Assembly: GCF_017305915.1 (NCBI RefSeq)
Contig: NZ_JAFKJN010000037.1
Span: forward strand, 1-64,000
Length of the DNA stretch: 64,000 nt
Source: Reyranella sp.
Lineage (GTDB): Bacteria > Pseudomonadota > Alphaproteobacteria > Reyranellales > Reyranellaceae
Direction: 5' to 3'
In this document: positions 46,889-55,938 of the stretch, one piece after another
Numbering within the stretch: position 1 is the stretch's first letter
How the letters are laid out: each line of letters opens with the position of its first letter
Translations under genes and position numbers: made by a program
The notes under the pieces: model-generated
Databases searched by the model: none
What the model was told of the DNA's origin: nothing
The model's input: the letters and a program-made list of their open reading frames with translations, nothing else

Positions 46889-49156
46889 CTAAGGCACGGC
46901 GTTCAGGCCGGAACCGAGATCGCCGGTCACCACCAGGGCGAAATCCTGGCTGGGGCCCAAGAGGTTGCTGGCCGTGATCTGGACCAGATAGTCGCCGGCC
47001 GCCGGCGTCGGAATGCGCACGATCTCGACGTTGTTGTCGGCGTCGAGCGGCCCCAGCTTCATCGGCCGGTCCGCGTTGCCGGTGATCTTCCTGCCGCCCG
47101 GCGCCTCGACGATGACATTGAGATCGTTCTGCAGGGCGCGCGCCGGAATATCCGTGAAGGCCATGCAGAAGCGCAGCTCGCGTCCGGCGCCCACCGAGAT
47201 GCGATAGCGCAGCCGCTGGCCGGGCTGGGTGAGCTGTCCCGCCGGATTTTGCCAGGTGTCGACGAACTCGAGCTTGAGCGTCGGCTCGGCCGGATTGGGG
47301 ATCGCCCACGGCATATGCACGCGGCCGAAGCCCTGATGGAAGTTCGGCACGTTGGGGAAGTCGGCGATCGCCGCCGGACCGGTCATCGCCCGCGTGCTGT
47401 TGACCAGGGTTGCCTTCATCAGCGCGGCCGACGGCTCGACGTGGCGGGCATCGATATAGTACTGGCGGATCAGGGCGAGGCAGCCGCTGACGATCGGCGT
47501 CGCCATGCTGGTGCCGCCCATATAGGCATAGCGGCCAGCGAAGCCGTTGAACGTAGCCCAGAAATTCCGCACCGGCGCCCGCGAGGACTTGGTCGAGACG
47601 ATGTCTGTGCCGGGCGCAACGACGTCGGGCTTGATGCGGCGGTCGTCGCACGGCCCGCGGCTGGAGAAGGCGGCCATCTCCTCGGGCAGGCCGGAAACCC
47701 TACCCGTGCTCGTCGGCGGAGTCGGGAAAGCCCGCGGGAAGGCCTGGCCCCAGGTCATCTGGGACAAGCCGCCCGTCGTGCGGTCGCTCTGGCTAGCGCC
47801 GACGGTCACCGCATTCTTGGCGGTCGCCGGCGATCCGACCGACAGCCAGTCGACGAAGCCCGGCTGCGAGCTGGACGGGTTGTTCAAAGTGCCGTCGTTG
47901 CCGGCGGCGATGACGATCGTCATGTCGCGATGCTTGTTGACGAATTCGTCGGCCTCGAGCGAGGTGAAGGGATAGCGCGCGTTGGTTCCCGCGCCCCAGC
48001 TGTTGTTGTGGATGCGCGCACCGTTGTCGTACGCCTCCTGGAACAGGTCGTTGATGTCCAGCGGCAGCCCGCCGAGGCCGCCGCTCGCATCCAGGATCGA
48101 CTGGAAGAAGAAGCGCACCGCGGGCGCGGTGCCGCGGATCTGGCCGTTGGACGCCGCGCCGTCGCCGCCGATGCTGCCGGCGACGTGCGTCCCGTGCCCA
48201 TGGGTATCGGAGGAATCGTTGCTGCGGCCGAGCGCGATGATGCCGGCGAAGCGGCCCTGCAGGTCCGGATGCTGGTCGTCGATACCGGTATCGGCGATCG
48301 CCACCAGCTGGCCCGTGCCGTCATAGGGATAGAGCGCGCCGCCGGGTGCCGCCGCGTCGATGCCCAGCAGGACGCGGGCACGGTCGTTGCTGAAGGTTGG
48401 CGGCACGTACTCCATCACCTGGTAGACGCCGGGCAACGTGTTGAGCTCGGCCAGCACCGGCGAGTTCTGCTTGAGCACGACCCGGACCTTGCGGTCCTTG
48501 CCGCCCAGCACGATGGCTTCGCGGCTGTGAAGGAACGTCACGACCGCCGCCAGGTCGGCCGGCGACTTCAACCGGATGTCGTAGGTCGCGGCCTGCTCGA
48601 AGCCGCCGGGGGCCGGCACTGCCTCCGCGGCGGCCGGCATCGCCGGCGCCCTTTCATGCTCGGCCTGGGCCTCGATCGACAGGACGAACGGCAGGGCGCG
48701 AACCGTGGCAACGTTCGGCGAATCGACATCGACGGCATAGAGCCGCGGGCCTGTCGATTCGATGATCCTGACTCCGAGCGCCTCGAGCTGTTGCCGCCAC
48801 TGTGCCAGCAACGGCCCGGCAAGCTGCAGCGTGTAGGTCGGCTTGAGGGGAGCGCCCGTGGCATCGACGTCCGGGATGATGCCGGCGCCGACGCCAGGTG
48901 CTGCGAAGCCGAAACTCGGCGCGCCGAGGGCCGAGACATGCGCGCTCTCGAGCGCCGGCGACAGATCGGCGAGCGGCGGTTTCGCCTCGGCCAACTCGTG
49001 CACGATCAGGCCCTGGGTCTCCAGGTCGCCGATCCTGCCCTCGTCGATCTCGCCCATGACGAAGGAGGGCGTCGACACCGCGGCCGACAACGCCTGCTCC
49101 GCCGCCGCCTTCTCACGCTCGTGCATGAAATAGGCGATGATGCGCTTGTTCGCCAT
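46889..49156 (-). CDS. Subtilisin-family (S8) serine protease
   Basis: A 755-residue protease. The catalytic triad is complete: D289 (IADTGIDD), H321 (HGHGTHVAG) and S550 (GGTSMATP), with the oxyanion Asn in AAGN (420). Before it stand two similar segments (about 108-165 and 191-250), each starting Y-x-(L/I)-(Q/R)-L and ending in a V-x-x-(I/M)-E strand, which look like tandem propeptide/inhibitor-type folds. After the protease domain comes a beta-sandwich with PPC-like features (about 630-755). No signal peptide is visible at the N-terminus (MANKRIIAYFMHEREKAAAE), so export by a classical route is doubtful. It stands alone between the thiamine operon and ilvE. Confidence 0.88.
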   Translation of the reverse strand: MANKRIIAYFMHEREKAAAEQALSAAVSTPSFVMGEIDEGRIGDLETQGLIVHELAEAKPPLADLSPALESAHVSALGAPSFGFAAPGVGAGIIPDVDATGAPLKPTYTLQLAGPLLAQWRQQLEALGVRIIESTGPRLYAVDVDSPNVATVRALPFVLSIEAQAEHERAPAMPAAAEAVPAPGGFEQAATYDIRLKSPADLAAVVTFLHSREAIVLGGKDRKVRVVLKQNSPVLAELNTLPGVYQVMEYVPPTFSNDRARVLLGIDAAAPGGALYPYDGTGQLVAIADTGIDDQHPDLQGRFAGIIALGRSNDSSDTHGHGTHVAGSIGGDGAASNGQIRGTAPAVRFFFQSILDASGGLGGLPLDINDLFQEAYDNGARIHNNSWGAGTNARYPFTSLEADEFVNKHRDMTIVIAAGNDGTLNNPSSSQPGFVDWLSVGSPATAKNAVTVGASQSDRTTGGLSQMTWGQAFPRAFPTPPTSTGRVSGLPEEMAAFSSRGPCDDRRIKPDVVAPGTDIVSTKSSRAPVRNFWATFNGFAGRYAYMGGTSMATPIVSGCLALIRQYYIDARHVEPSAALMKATLVNSTRAMTGPAAIADFPNVPNFHQGFGRVHMPWAIPNPAEPTLKLEFVDTWQNPAGQLTQPGQRLRYRISVGAGRELRFCMAFTDIPARALQNDLNVIVEAPGGRKITGNADRPMKLGPLDADNNVEIVRIPTPAAGDYLVQITASNLLGPSQDFALVVTGDLGSGLNAVP

Positions 49157-49284
49157 CGCACCCTGCCCCTTCCGGCGGCTCTACTCGCAATGGTTGCGCA
49201 CACTATGCGCTCGGCGGACCACAGGGCGCAACCGCATTCGCGGGGCAGACGACGACGATTGTGCTGTGCTCCGGCGGTCGCCGC

Positions 49285-50196
49285 TCAGGCCGCGAGGTGG
49301 CGCGACTCGCCGAAGCCTTCGCAATCGGGTTGCCGTACCAGCTTCTGGTAGTCTTCCATCAGCGCACGCGTCATCGGGCCGACCTGGTAGCGGCGATGGT
49401 CGATCGCGCCGACCGGTACGATCTCTGCCGCGGTGCCGCACAGGAAGACCTCGCTCGCCTCGTCGAGCTCCTCGGGCATCACCGCCCGCTCCTCGACCGA
49501 CCATCCGTGCTTGCCGGCGAGGCCCATCACCGCGCGCCGCGTGATGCCGTCGAGGAAGTTCTCGACCTTGGGCGTGACCAGCTTGCCGCCCATCGCCAGG
49601 AACACGTTGGCGCCGGTCGATTCGGCGAGCCGGCCCTGCCAGTCGAGCATCAGCGCATCGTCGAAGCCGGCGCCGAGCGCGCGGTCCTTCTCGATGCCGC
49701 AGATGAGGTAGAGGCCGGCGACCTTGGCGGTGCCCGGCGCCACGTCCGGCGCCGGCCGGCGATACTTCGCCATCGTGACGTTGATGCCGCCCGGCTTCAC
49801 CTGCACCGACAGCCGGCCCTCCTGCGCCCACGGCGCGATCGCCAGATGCACCGTGGTGCCGATCGCCGACACGCCCATCACCTCCGAGCCGCGCCAGGCG
49901 ATCGGCCGGACGTACCCCGAGGCGAGGCCGTTGGCCTTCACGACGGCACGCGTGGCCTCGTCGATCTCCTCGCGCGTGTAGGGCAGCTCGTATTCCAGGA
50001 CCCGCGCCGAATTGCGCAGGCGGGCGCTGTGCGCCGCCAAGCGAAAGACCCGGCCGTCATAGATGCGCTCGCCCTCGAACACCGCCGAGCCGTAATGCAG
50101 GGCGTGGGTGAGCACATGCGTCGTTGCTTCGCGCCAAGGCAGCAATTTGCCGTCCAGCCAGATGAACCCGTCGCGATCCGCCATCGTTAAGGACAT
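49285..50196 (-). CDS. ilvE: Branched-chain amino acid aminotransferase (short, IlvE type)
   Basis: A 303-residue fold-type IV PLP aminotransferase. Landmarks are the YGSAVFEGERIYDGRVF strand, the PLP-lysine region GTAKVAGLYL, DDALMLDWQGRLAESTGANVF and the FLCGTAAEIVPVG phosphate site. It makes Val, Leu and Ile from keto acids. The ATG at 50196 is preceded by AGGAGG. It is divergent from petP, a conserved neighbourhood in alphaproteobacteria. A second, unrelated-length aminotransferase is at 52914. Confidence 0.92.
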   Translation of the reverse strand: MSLTMADRDGFIWLDGKLLPWREATTHVLTHALHYGSAVFEGERIYDGRVFRLAAHSARLRNSARVLEYELPYTREEIDEATRAVVKANGLASGYVRPIAWRGSEVMGVSAIGTTVHLAIAPWAQEGRLSVQVKPGGINVTMAKYRRPAPDVAPGTAKVAGLYLICGIEKDRALGAGFDDALMLDWQGRLAESTGANVFLAMGGKLVTPKVENFLDGITRRAVMGLAGKHGWSVEERAVMPEELDEASEVFLCGTAAEIVPVGAIDHRRYQVGPMTRALMEDYQKLVRQPDCEGFGESRHLAA

Positions 50197-50360
50197 TGCC
50201 CGTCCTCCTGTCGTATGATTCCAAATGGATCGTTTACGATTCTCAAATAGCAACTTTCATTGCATATAGGTCAATAACACTGACTGAGTCAAGATTATTG
50301 CCCTAATCGCCCGTGTAGACGGTTGCGTTTCGGCCCGTATCGGCGTTGGTTGGCTGCCCC
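50197..50360. promoter_or_regulatory. AT-rich divergent promoter region ilvE/petP
   Basis: The gap is clearly AT-richer than its surroundings. It contains CAATAA...TTATTG inverted elements around TGACTGAGTCAAG and TGCATATAGGTCAA-type sequences, consistent with overlapping divergent promoters and a MarR-type (PetP) operator. No exact promoter boxes are assigned. Confidence 0.5.
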
Positions 50361-50861
50361 ATGGTGGAGACGAAATCACCGGCGAACCCGCTGTTCCTGC
50401 GCGAGGAGGAACTGCGCCAGGGCATCGAACTGATGTTCTATGCCTATCGCGACTTCACGTTCGAATCGGACCAGCAGCTCAAGCGCTACAAGCTCGGCCG
50501 GGCGCATCATCGCGCGCTCTATTTCATCGGCCGCCATCCCGGCCAGACGGTCGGCCATCTGCTGTCGATCCTGAAGGTCACCAAGCAGTCGATCAGCCGC
50601 GTGCTGAAGGATCTGCTCGAGCAGGAATACGTCGAGCAGAAGAGCGGCCCGCGCGATCGCCGCGAGCGGCGGCTGTGGCTCACCGAGAAGGGCGTGAAGC
50701 TCGAGAAGGAGCTGACCGACCGCCAGAGCCAGCGCTTCGCGAGGGCCTATCGCGAGACCGGCGCCGACGCGGTCGAGGGCTTCCGCAAGGTGCTGCTCGG
50801 CCTGCTCGATCCGGCCGAGCGAATCGAGGTCGACAAGCGGGTGCGCGGGAGCGGCCGCTGA
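50361..50861 (+). CDS. petP: MarR-family regulator PetP
   Basis: A 166-residue MarR-type winged-helix protein: LKRYKLGRAHHRALYFIGRH, the recognition helix region LKVTKQSISRVLKDLLEQEY and the basic wing SGPRDRRERRLWLTEKG. The order petP-petR-kinase next to ilvE identifies it as PetP, first described in Rhodobacter capsulatus. ATG at 50361; a TTG five codons earlier is less likely. Its TGA overlaps the putative CTG start of petR. Confidence 0.85.
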   Translation: MVETKSPANPLFLREEELRQGIELMFYAYRDFTFESDQQLKRYKLGRAHHRALYFIGRHPGQTVGHLLSILKVTKQSISRVLKDLLEQEYVEQKSGPRDRRERRLWLTEKGVKLEKELTDRQSQRFARAYRETGADAVEGFRKVLLGLLDPAERIEVDKRVRGSGR

Positions 50862-51553
50862 GCGACCAAGACAAGCAGCATGTGCTGGTGGTCGACGACG
50901 ACACCCGCCTGCGCGAGCTGCTGAAATCCTTCCTGTCGCGCAGCGGTCTTCGGGTCAGCACGGCGGGCAATGCCGCCCAGGCGCGCCAGCAGCTCGACGC
51001 ACTGCATTTCGACCTGATCGTGCTCGACGTGATGATGCCGGGTCAGACCGGTCTCGAGTTCGCCGGCGAGCTGCGCAAGACCAACGACGTGCCGATCCTG
51101 ATGCTGACCGCAATGGGCGATCCCAAGGACCGCATCGCCGGCCTCGAGAAGGGTGTCGACGACTATCTCGGCAAGCCGTTCGAGCCGCGCGAGCTGCTGT
51201 TGCGCATCCAGAGCATCCTGCGCCGCGGCCGTCCGGTGGAGGCGCCCGCGACGGCGCCGGATCGCGTGACCTTCGGGCCGTTCCAGTTCGACATGGCGCT
51301 GGGCGAGCTGACCCAGAAGGACAAACGGGTGCCGCTGACCGACGCCGAGATCGCGCTGTTGCGGGCGCTGGGCGCCCAGCTCGGCGAGGTGATGAGCCGC
51401 GAGACGCTGAGCAAGAGCGTCGGCGGCGGCGTCAACGAGCGCGCGATCGACGTGCAGGTGACGCGGCTGCGCCGCAAGATCGAGCCCGACCCCGGTTTCC
51501 CGCGTTACCTGCGCACGGTGCGCGGCCAGGGCTATCGGCTGGTGGACGCGTGA
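50858..51553 (+). CDS. petR: OmpR-type response regulator PetR, probable CTG start
   Basis: A 231-residue two-component regulator with receiver domain (about 7-125; acidic pocket V-V-D-D-D, phospho-acceptor D57 in VLDVMMPG, KP at about 106) and an OmpR winged helix (about 140-231; LTDAEIALLRALG, VQVTRLRRKIEPD...VRGQGYRL). No ATG, GTG or TTG is available before the receiver core; the first in-frame GTG (50882) would start at VLVVDDD. A CTG at 50858 overlaps the petP stop as CTGA and has GGGAG 6 bp upstream. It probably answers the adjacent kinase. Confidence 0.85.
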   Translation: MSDQDKQHVLVVDDDTRLRELLKSFLSRSGLRVSTAGNAAQARQQLDALHFDLIVLDVMMPGQTGLEFAGELRKTNDVPILMLTAMGDPKDRIAGLEKGVDDYLGKPFEPRELLLRIQSILRRGRPVEAPATAPDRVTFGPFQFDMALGELTQKDKRVPLTDAEIALLRALGAQLGEVMSRETLSKSVGGGVNERAIDVQVTRLRRKIEPDPGFPRYLRTVRGQGYRLVDA

Positions 51554-52899
51554 GCAAGTTCGCGGAGCTGTTCGAGAGCGTCGCGACCTGGGCCGACCGG
51601 CATTCGCCGCAGACCCTGTTCGCGCGCGCCCTGATCATCATCGTGGTGCCGATGCTGCTGCTGCAGGCGCTGTCGGCGTGGTGGTTCTACAGCCAGCGCG
51701 GCGACAACGTGACCAACCGCCTGGCGCTGCTGCTGGTGCGCGACCTGCGCCTGCTGATCGAGATGCGCACGGACTTTCCCGATGACGCGCACCGCTACTG
51801 GATCATCAATCACGCCCGCACCGATCTGCTGCTCAGCGTGCGCTTCCGCGCCGGCATCGTGCCGCCGTTCCGCTCGCCGGCCTATTTCGACATCGTCGCC
51901 CGCGAGGTCCAGGGCGCGCTCGATGCCGATCTGCGCCGGCCCTACTACCTCAACAACACCGTCGGCAACGACCAGCTCATGATCGAGATCCAGGTTTCCG
52001 ACAACGAGGTGATGGAAGTCTACGTGCCCTACCTGCGGCTGACCTTCGGCTCGAGCTTCGCCTATGTGCTGGCCCAGGTCGGCCTCGCCTTGGTGCTGTT
52101 CGGCCTCGCCATCTGGTTCATGCGCCGCGAGCTGGTGCCGATCGAGCATCTCGGCGTCGCCGCCGATGCGCTGGGCAAGGGTCGCGACATTCCCGACATC
52201 GCCTTCAAGGGCGGCACGCGCGAGGTGCGCAACGCCGCCACCGCCTTCCAGACCATGAAGATCCGGCTCAGCCGCTCGATCCAGCAACGCACCGAGATGC
52301 TGGCCGGCGTCAGCCACGATCTACGCACGCCGCTCACCCGCATGAAGCTGTCGCTGGCGCTGCTGCCCGAGTCGGCCGAAACCAAGGAGCTCGCCGACGA
52401 CGTCGCCGACATGCAGCGCATGATTGAGGGCTATCTCGCCTTCGCCCGCGGCGAGGGTGACGAGGAACCCATTCCGTCCGACCTCTCCGACATCCTCGAG
52501 GACGTCGCCGCCGGCGCCCGGCGCGACAACGCCGAGGTCGCGGTGGGCTGGTCGGGCGACATGAACCTCGAGCTGCGGCCAATCGCCATCAAGCGCTGCA
52601 TCACCAACCTGGTCGCCAACGCGCTGCGCCACGGCACGCGTGCCGAGATTTCCGCGACGCGCGGCAAGACCTCGGTCGAGATCACCGTCGACGACGACGG
52701 CCCCGGCATTCCCGAGGACCGCTACGAGGACGTGTTCCGCCCGTTCGTGCGGCTCGACGAATCGCGCAACGTCGACACCGGCGGCACCGGCCTCGGCCTC
52801 ACCATCGCCCGCGACATCGCGCGCAGCCACGGCGGCGACGTCACCCTGGCCAAGTCATCGCTGGGCGGACTGCGCGTGGTTGTAAGGCTTCCCGTCTGA
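51550..52899 (+). CDS. Sensor histidine kinase (EnvZ-like)
   Basis: A 449-residue membrane kinase. Two membrane helices (about 25-46 and 172-192) flank a periplasmic domain of about 125 residues. HAMP (about 193-245), H-box with phospho-acceptor H256 (VSHDLRTPLTRMK), N-box (TNLVANALRHG) and the ATP lid motifs DDDGPGIPED and GGTGLGL follow. GTG start at 51550 overlaps petR by 4 bp. Partner of PetR. The sensed signal is unknown. Confidence 0.92.
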   Translation: MSKFAELFESVATWADRHSPQTLFARALIIIVVPMLLLQALSAWWFYSQRGDNVTNRLALLLVRDLRLLIEMRTDFPDDAHRYWIINHARTDLLLSVRFRAGIVPPFRSPAYFDIVAREVQGALDADLRRPYYLNNTVGNDQLMIEIQVSDNEVMEVYVPYLRLTFGSSFAYVLAQVGLALVLFGLAIWFMRRELVPIEHLGVAADALGKGRDIPDIAFKGGTREVRNAATAFQTMKIRLSRSIQQRTEMLAGVSHDLRTPLTRMKLSLALLPESAETKELADDVADMQRMIEGYLAFARGEGDEEPIPSDLSDILEDVAAGARRDNAEVAVGWSGDMNLELRPIAIKRCITNLVANALRHGTRAEISATRGKTSVEITVDDDGPGIPEDRYEDVFRPFVRLDESRNVDTGGTGLGLTIARDIARSHGGDVTLAKSSLGGLRVVVRLPV

Positions 52900-52913
52900 G
52901 ATAGAGTGAGAGC

Positions 52914-53999
52914 ATGTCCAAGCTGAAGTTCGTCCGCCATCCCCATCCCTCGCCCGTGCCGGCCGCCAAGCGCGCCGAGCTGCTGGCCAACCCGGGCTTC
53001 GGCCGGGTGTTCAGCGACCACATGGTCACCATCAAGTATAGCGACGCCGAGGGCTGGCACGACGCGCGCATCGAGCCGCGCGGGCCGATCTCGATGGATC
53101 CCGCCGCGGCCGTGCTGCACTACGCCCAGGAAGTGTTCGAGGGGCTGAAGGCCTACAAGACCGCCGACGGCGGCGCGACCCTGTTCCGCCCACGCGAGAA
53201 CGCCAAGCGCTTCCAGCAGTCGGCAGAGCGGCTAGCCATGCCGGTCCTGCCCGAGGACGTCTTCCTCGAGGCGGTCGACCAGCTCGTCAGCATCGACCGC
53301 GAATGGATCCCGGGCGGCGACGGCAGCCTCTACATCCGGCCGTACATGTTCGCCAACGAGATCTTCCTCGGCGTGAAGCCATCGTCGAACTACCTGTTCA
53401 TCGTCATCGCCTCGTCGGTCGGTAGCTACTTCAAGTCGGGCGCCGACGCGGTCTCGGTCTGGGTCAGCCAGGAATACACGCGCGCCGCCCCGGGCGGCAC
53501 CGGCGCCGCCAAGTGCGGCGGCAACTACGCCGCCAGCCTGCTCGCGCAGGCCGAGGCGACGCGCCATGGCTGCGACCAGGTCGTCTTCCTCGATGCCGCC
53601 GAGCGCAAGTGGATCGAGGAGCTCGGCGGCATGAACGTGTTCTTCGTGTTCAACGACGGCTCGCTGTCGACGCCGCCGCTCGGCGGCACGATCCTGCCGG
53701 GCGTCACCCGCTCGTCGCTGATCACGCTCGCCAAGGACAAGGGCATCAAGGTGCGCGAGGAGCGCTACTCGTACGAGGAGTGGAAGGCCGACGCGCACAG
53801 CGGCAAGCTGCGCGAGGCCTTCGCCTGCGGCACCGCCGCGGTGGTGACCCCGATCGGCACGGTCCGCGCGCCCGAGGGCGAGTTCAAGATCGGCAATGGC
53901 GGCGCGGGCACCCGCACTGAGGAGTTGAAGGCCGCCCTGGTCGACATCCAGCGCAGCCGCGCCACCGACCCGCACAAGTGGGTCCACAAGGTCTTCTAG
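52914..53999 (+). CDS. Branched-chain amino acid aminotransferase (long type)
   Basis: A 361-residue fold-type IV aminotransferase of the longer BCAT class: VLHYAQEVFEGLKAYKTADG, the YIRPYMFANE strand, the PLP-lysine region GAAKCGGNYAASLLAQAEA (about 196-214), LDAAERKWIEELGGMNVFFV and the ACGTAAVVTPIG phosphate site. It differs in length and motifs from the ilvE product at 49285, so the two are not recent copies. It starts 14 bp after the kinase gene and may be co-transcribed with it. Confidence 0.93.
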   Translation: MSKLKFVRHPHPSPVPAAKRAELLANPGFGRVFSDHMVTIKYSDAEGWHDARIEPRGPISMDPAAAVLHYAQEVFEGLKAYKTADGGATLFRPRENAKRFQQSAERLAMPVLPEDVFLEAVDQLVSIDREWIPGGDGSLYIRPYMFANEIFLGVKPSSNYLFIVIASSVGSYFKSGADAVSVWVSQEYTRAAPGGTGAAKCGGNYAASLLAQAEATRHGCDQVVFLDAAERKWIEELGGMNVFFVFNDGSLSTPPLGGTILPGVTRSSLITLAKDKGIKVREERYSYEEWKADAHSGKLREAFACGTAAVVTPIGTVRAPEGEFKIGNGGAGTRTEELKAALVDIQRSRATDPHKWVHKVF

Positions 54000-54008
54000 A
54001 GTCTTGCT

Positions 54009-54065
54009 GGACCGCGGGCCTCCAGCCCGGCTCAGAATCATGAGCGGGCCGGAGGCCCGCGGTCC
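54009..54065. repeat. Dispersed palindrome, GGACCGCGG type
   Basis: Arms GGACCGCGGGCCTCCAGCCC and the near complement ending GGCCCGCGGTCC around a centre AGAATCATGAG. It lies in the convergent gap between the aminotransferase and the GntR gene and could serve as a bidirectional terminator. Relative at 24986-25040. Confidence 0.75.
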
Positions 54066-54075
54066 GGCACGATTA

Positions 54076-54915
54076 CTAAACGTCGTGCCTCAGGCGGCCG
54101 ACGCTGTAGCTGTCGATATCGTCGGCGCCGACTTCCATCACCATGCGGGTGCGCAACGGCGTCGACCATACCGTGAGGTAGTGGACGGGCGCGCCCTCGC
54201 GGTTGTGCACCAGGCGTACGATCTTCAGCACCGCCGAATTGACCTCGACATCGAGCGCCTGCGCCACCACCGGATCGGCTAGCGCGGCATTCACCTCCTG
54301 CGCCACGCGACCGACCTTCTCGAAGCCGCCGAAGATCAGCTCGTGCAGCGAGGTCTTCTGCAGGTTCTTGCGCGTCACCGCCTTGGCGAAGCGCCGCGGG
54401 ATCCAGCCGTCGAGCAGGATCACCGCCTTACCGCGCGCCGACCGCGTCCGGATGAGATGCACCGCCTCCTCGCCGTCCACCAGGCCGAGCGCCTCGGCGA
54501 TCGGCGCCGGGCAGCGCTCGACCTCGAAGTGCAGGATGCCCATCATCGTTTCCTTCAGCGTCCGGCGCATGTCGCCGATGAAGCTGAAGTCCGGGCCGCG
54601 CTTGGCCTTGCCGTTGGTCTTGGCCGTGACGAAGGCGCCGACACCCTGGCGGTTGCGCACGTAGCCGTCCTCGACGAGGTCGGCGAGCGCCCGGCGCACC
54701 GTGATGCGCGAGATCGAGAACTGCGCGCACAGTGCCTCCTGCGTCGGCAGCAGGTCGCCGCTGCGGTATCGGCCACCGGTGATCTGGTCCTTCAGCAGCA
54801 GATAGAGCTGGCGGTGCAGCAGCGCGCCGCGGGCCTGCAGTTTTACCCCGTTTGCTGGTGTTCTGCGGGTTGGAACGGCGGCGTCGCGCGTCCTTGTGCC
54901 GATCGATCTTGGCAT
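54076..54915 (-). CDS. GntR-family regulator with UTRA domain (HutC type)
   Basis: A 279-residue regulator. The winged helix (about 30-105) reads LYLLLKDQITGGRYRSGDLL, then FSISRITVRRALADLVEDGY. The effector-binding UTRA domain (about 125-270) is the chorismate-lyase-like fold with LIRTRSARGKAVILLDGW and PVHYLTVWSTPLRTRMVMEV. The ATG at 54915 is chosen; no clear ribosome site is present, so it may be leaderless. It is divergent from, and probably controls, the receptor-dioxygenase-lyase operon 37 bp away. Confidence 0.9.
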   Translation of the reverse strand: MPRSIGTRTRDAAVPTRRTPANGVKLQARGALLHRQLYLLLKDQITGGRYRSGDLLPTQEALCAQFSISRITVRRALADLVEDGYVRNRQGVGAFVTAKTNGKAKRGPDFSFIGDMRRTLKETMMGILHFEVERCPAPIAEALGLVDGEEAVHLIRTRSARGKAVILLDGWIPRRFAKAVTRKNLQKTSLHELIFGGFEKVGRVAQEVNAALADPVVAQALDVEVNSAVLKIVRLVHNREGAPVHYLTVWSTPLRTRMVMEVGADDIDSYSVGRLRHDV

Positions 54916-54952
54916 GTTGTAATGAAGATATACCAATTAAGAGGAAACACCA

Positions 54953-55927
54953 GTGAGAAGCTTGATGGCGTCGCTCGCCGCGGCCGCCGCGATCCTGTCC
55001 CTGGCCGCCGGCGCCGCCGCCCAGGAGAAGTCGGCGTTCCACCCCACCAAGACGGTGACGATCGTCGTCCCTTACAGCCCCGGCGGCGGCACCGACGTGG
55101 TCGGACGCCTGATGGCGAAGTCGCTGGAGGAGATGTGGGGCCAGACCGTCATCATCGACAATCGCACCGGCGGCAGCGGCTCGGTCGGCGCCGCCATCGT
55201 CGCGCGGGCGGCGCCCGACGGTCACACGATGGTCCTCGCCGTGTCAGGCATCGCGATCAACGCGCATCTCCTGAAGCTTCCGTATGACACGGTGACGGCT
55301 TTCGCGCCGGTGACCGCGGTTTCCTATCCTGTCGCGACCCTGCTCGCGTCACCGACCTTGCCGGCGAACGATCTCAAGGAACTGGTCGCGCTAGTGAAGA
55401 AGGAAGGGCCGGACAAGCGCACTTTCGCCAGCCCCGATCCGGGCAGCCGACTGATCGCCGAGCGCATCTTCGAGAAGGCCGGCATCAAGCTGCTGAACGT
55501 TCCCTACAAGGGCGCCGCCTCGTTCGTCGGCGACATCTCGGCCGGCCGGGTCGATACCGGCCTGTCGAGCGTGACCTCGGGCCTGTCGCTGATCAATGCC
55601 GGCAAGCTGAAGTCGCTCGGCATCATGGGCACGCAGCGCATTCCCGCCCTGCCGAACGTCGCGACCTTCAAGGAGCAGGGCTTCCAGGGTCTCGACGAGA
55701 ATTCGTGGGCCGGCCTGTTCGCCCCGGCGGGCACACCGCCAGAGGTCGTCTCGGCGATCCAGCAGGACATCGCCAGGGTCCTGGCGCGCCCCGAGACCAC
55801 GGCCAAGATGATCGAGCTCGGCTCGCTGCCGGGCGGCGACATGCCGGCCGCCTTCACCGAGCGCTTCCAGCGCGACATCAAGGAGTCGGGCGAGACGATC
55901 CGCCGGCTCGGCATGACCGCCGACTGA
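54953..55927 (+). CDS. Bug/TctC-family periplasmic solute-binding protein
   Basis: A 324-residue Bug receptor. The signal peptide (MRSLMASLAAAAAILSLAAG, cleavage after AAAQ near 24) is followed by FHPTKTVTIVVPYSPGGGTD and the ligand loop ARAAPDGHTM. GTG start at 54953 with AAGAGGA upstream. It begins a three-gene operon (receptor, Fe(II)/oxoglutarate-type dioxygenase, PEP-mutase-like enzyme) under the divergent GntR regulator, which suggests uptake of the compound degraded by the next two enzymes (inference). Confidence 0.92.
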   Translation: MRSLMASLAAAAAILSLAAGAAAQEKSAFHPTKTVTIVVPYSPGGGTDVVGRLMAKSLEEMWGQTVIIDNRTGGSGSVGAAIVARAAPDGHTMVLAVSGIAINAHLLKLPYDTVTAFAPVTAVSYPVATLLASPTLPANDLKELVALVKKEGPDKRTFASPDPGSRLIAERIFEKAGIKLLNVPYKGAASFVGDISAGRVDTGLSSVTSGLSLINAGKLKSLGIMGTQRIPALPNVATFKEQGFQGLDENSWAGLFAPAGTPPEVVSAIQQDIARVLARPETTAKMIELGSLPGGDMPAAFTERFQRDIKESGETIRRLGMTAD

Positions 55928-55938
55928 GGGAGGACATC

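Noticed and set aside
46013..49351. A 1112-codon open frame on the plus strand opposite the protease and thiO genes
   Set aside because: It crosses two well-supported minus-strand genes and the TPP riboswitch, and its translation is low-complexity Arg/Ala/Gly/His sequence typical of antisense reading in GC-rich DNA.
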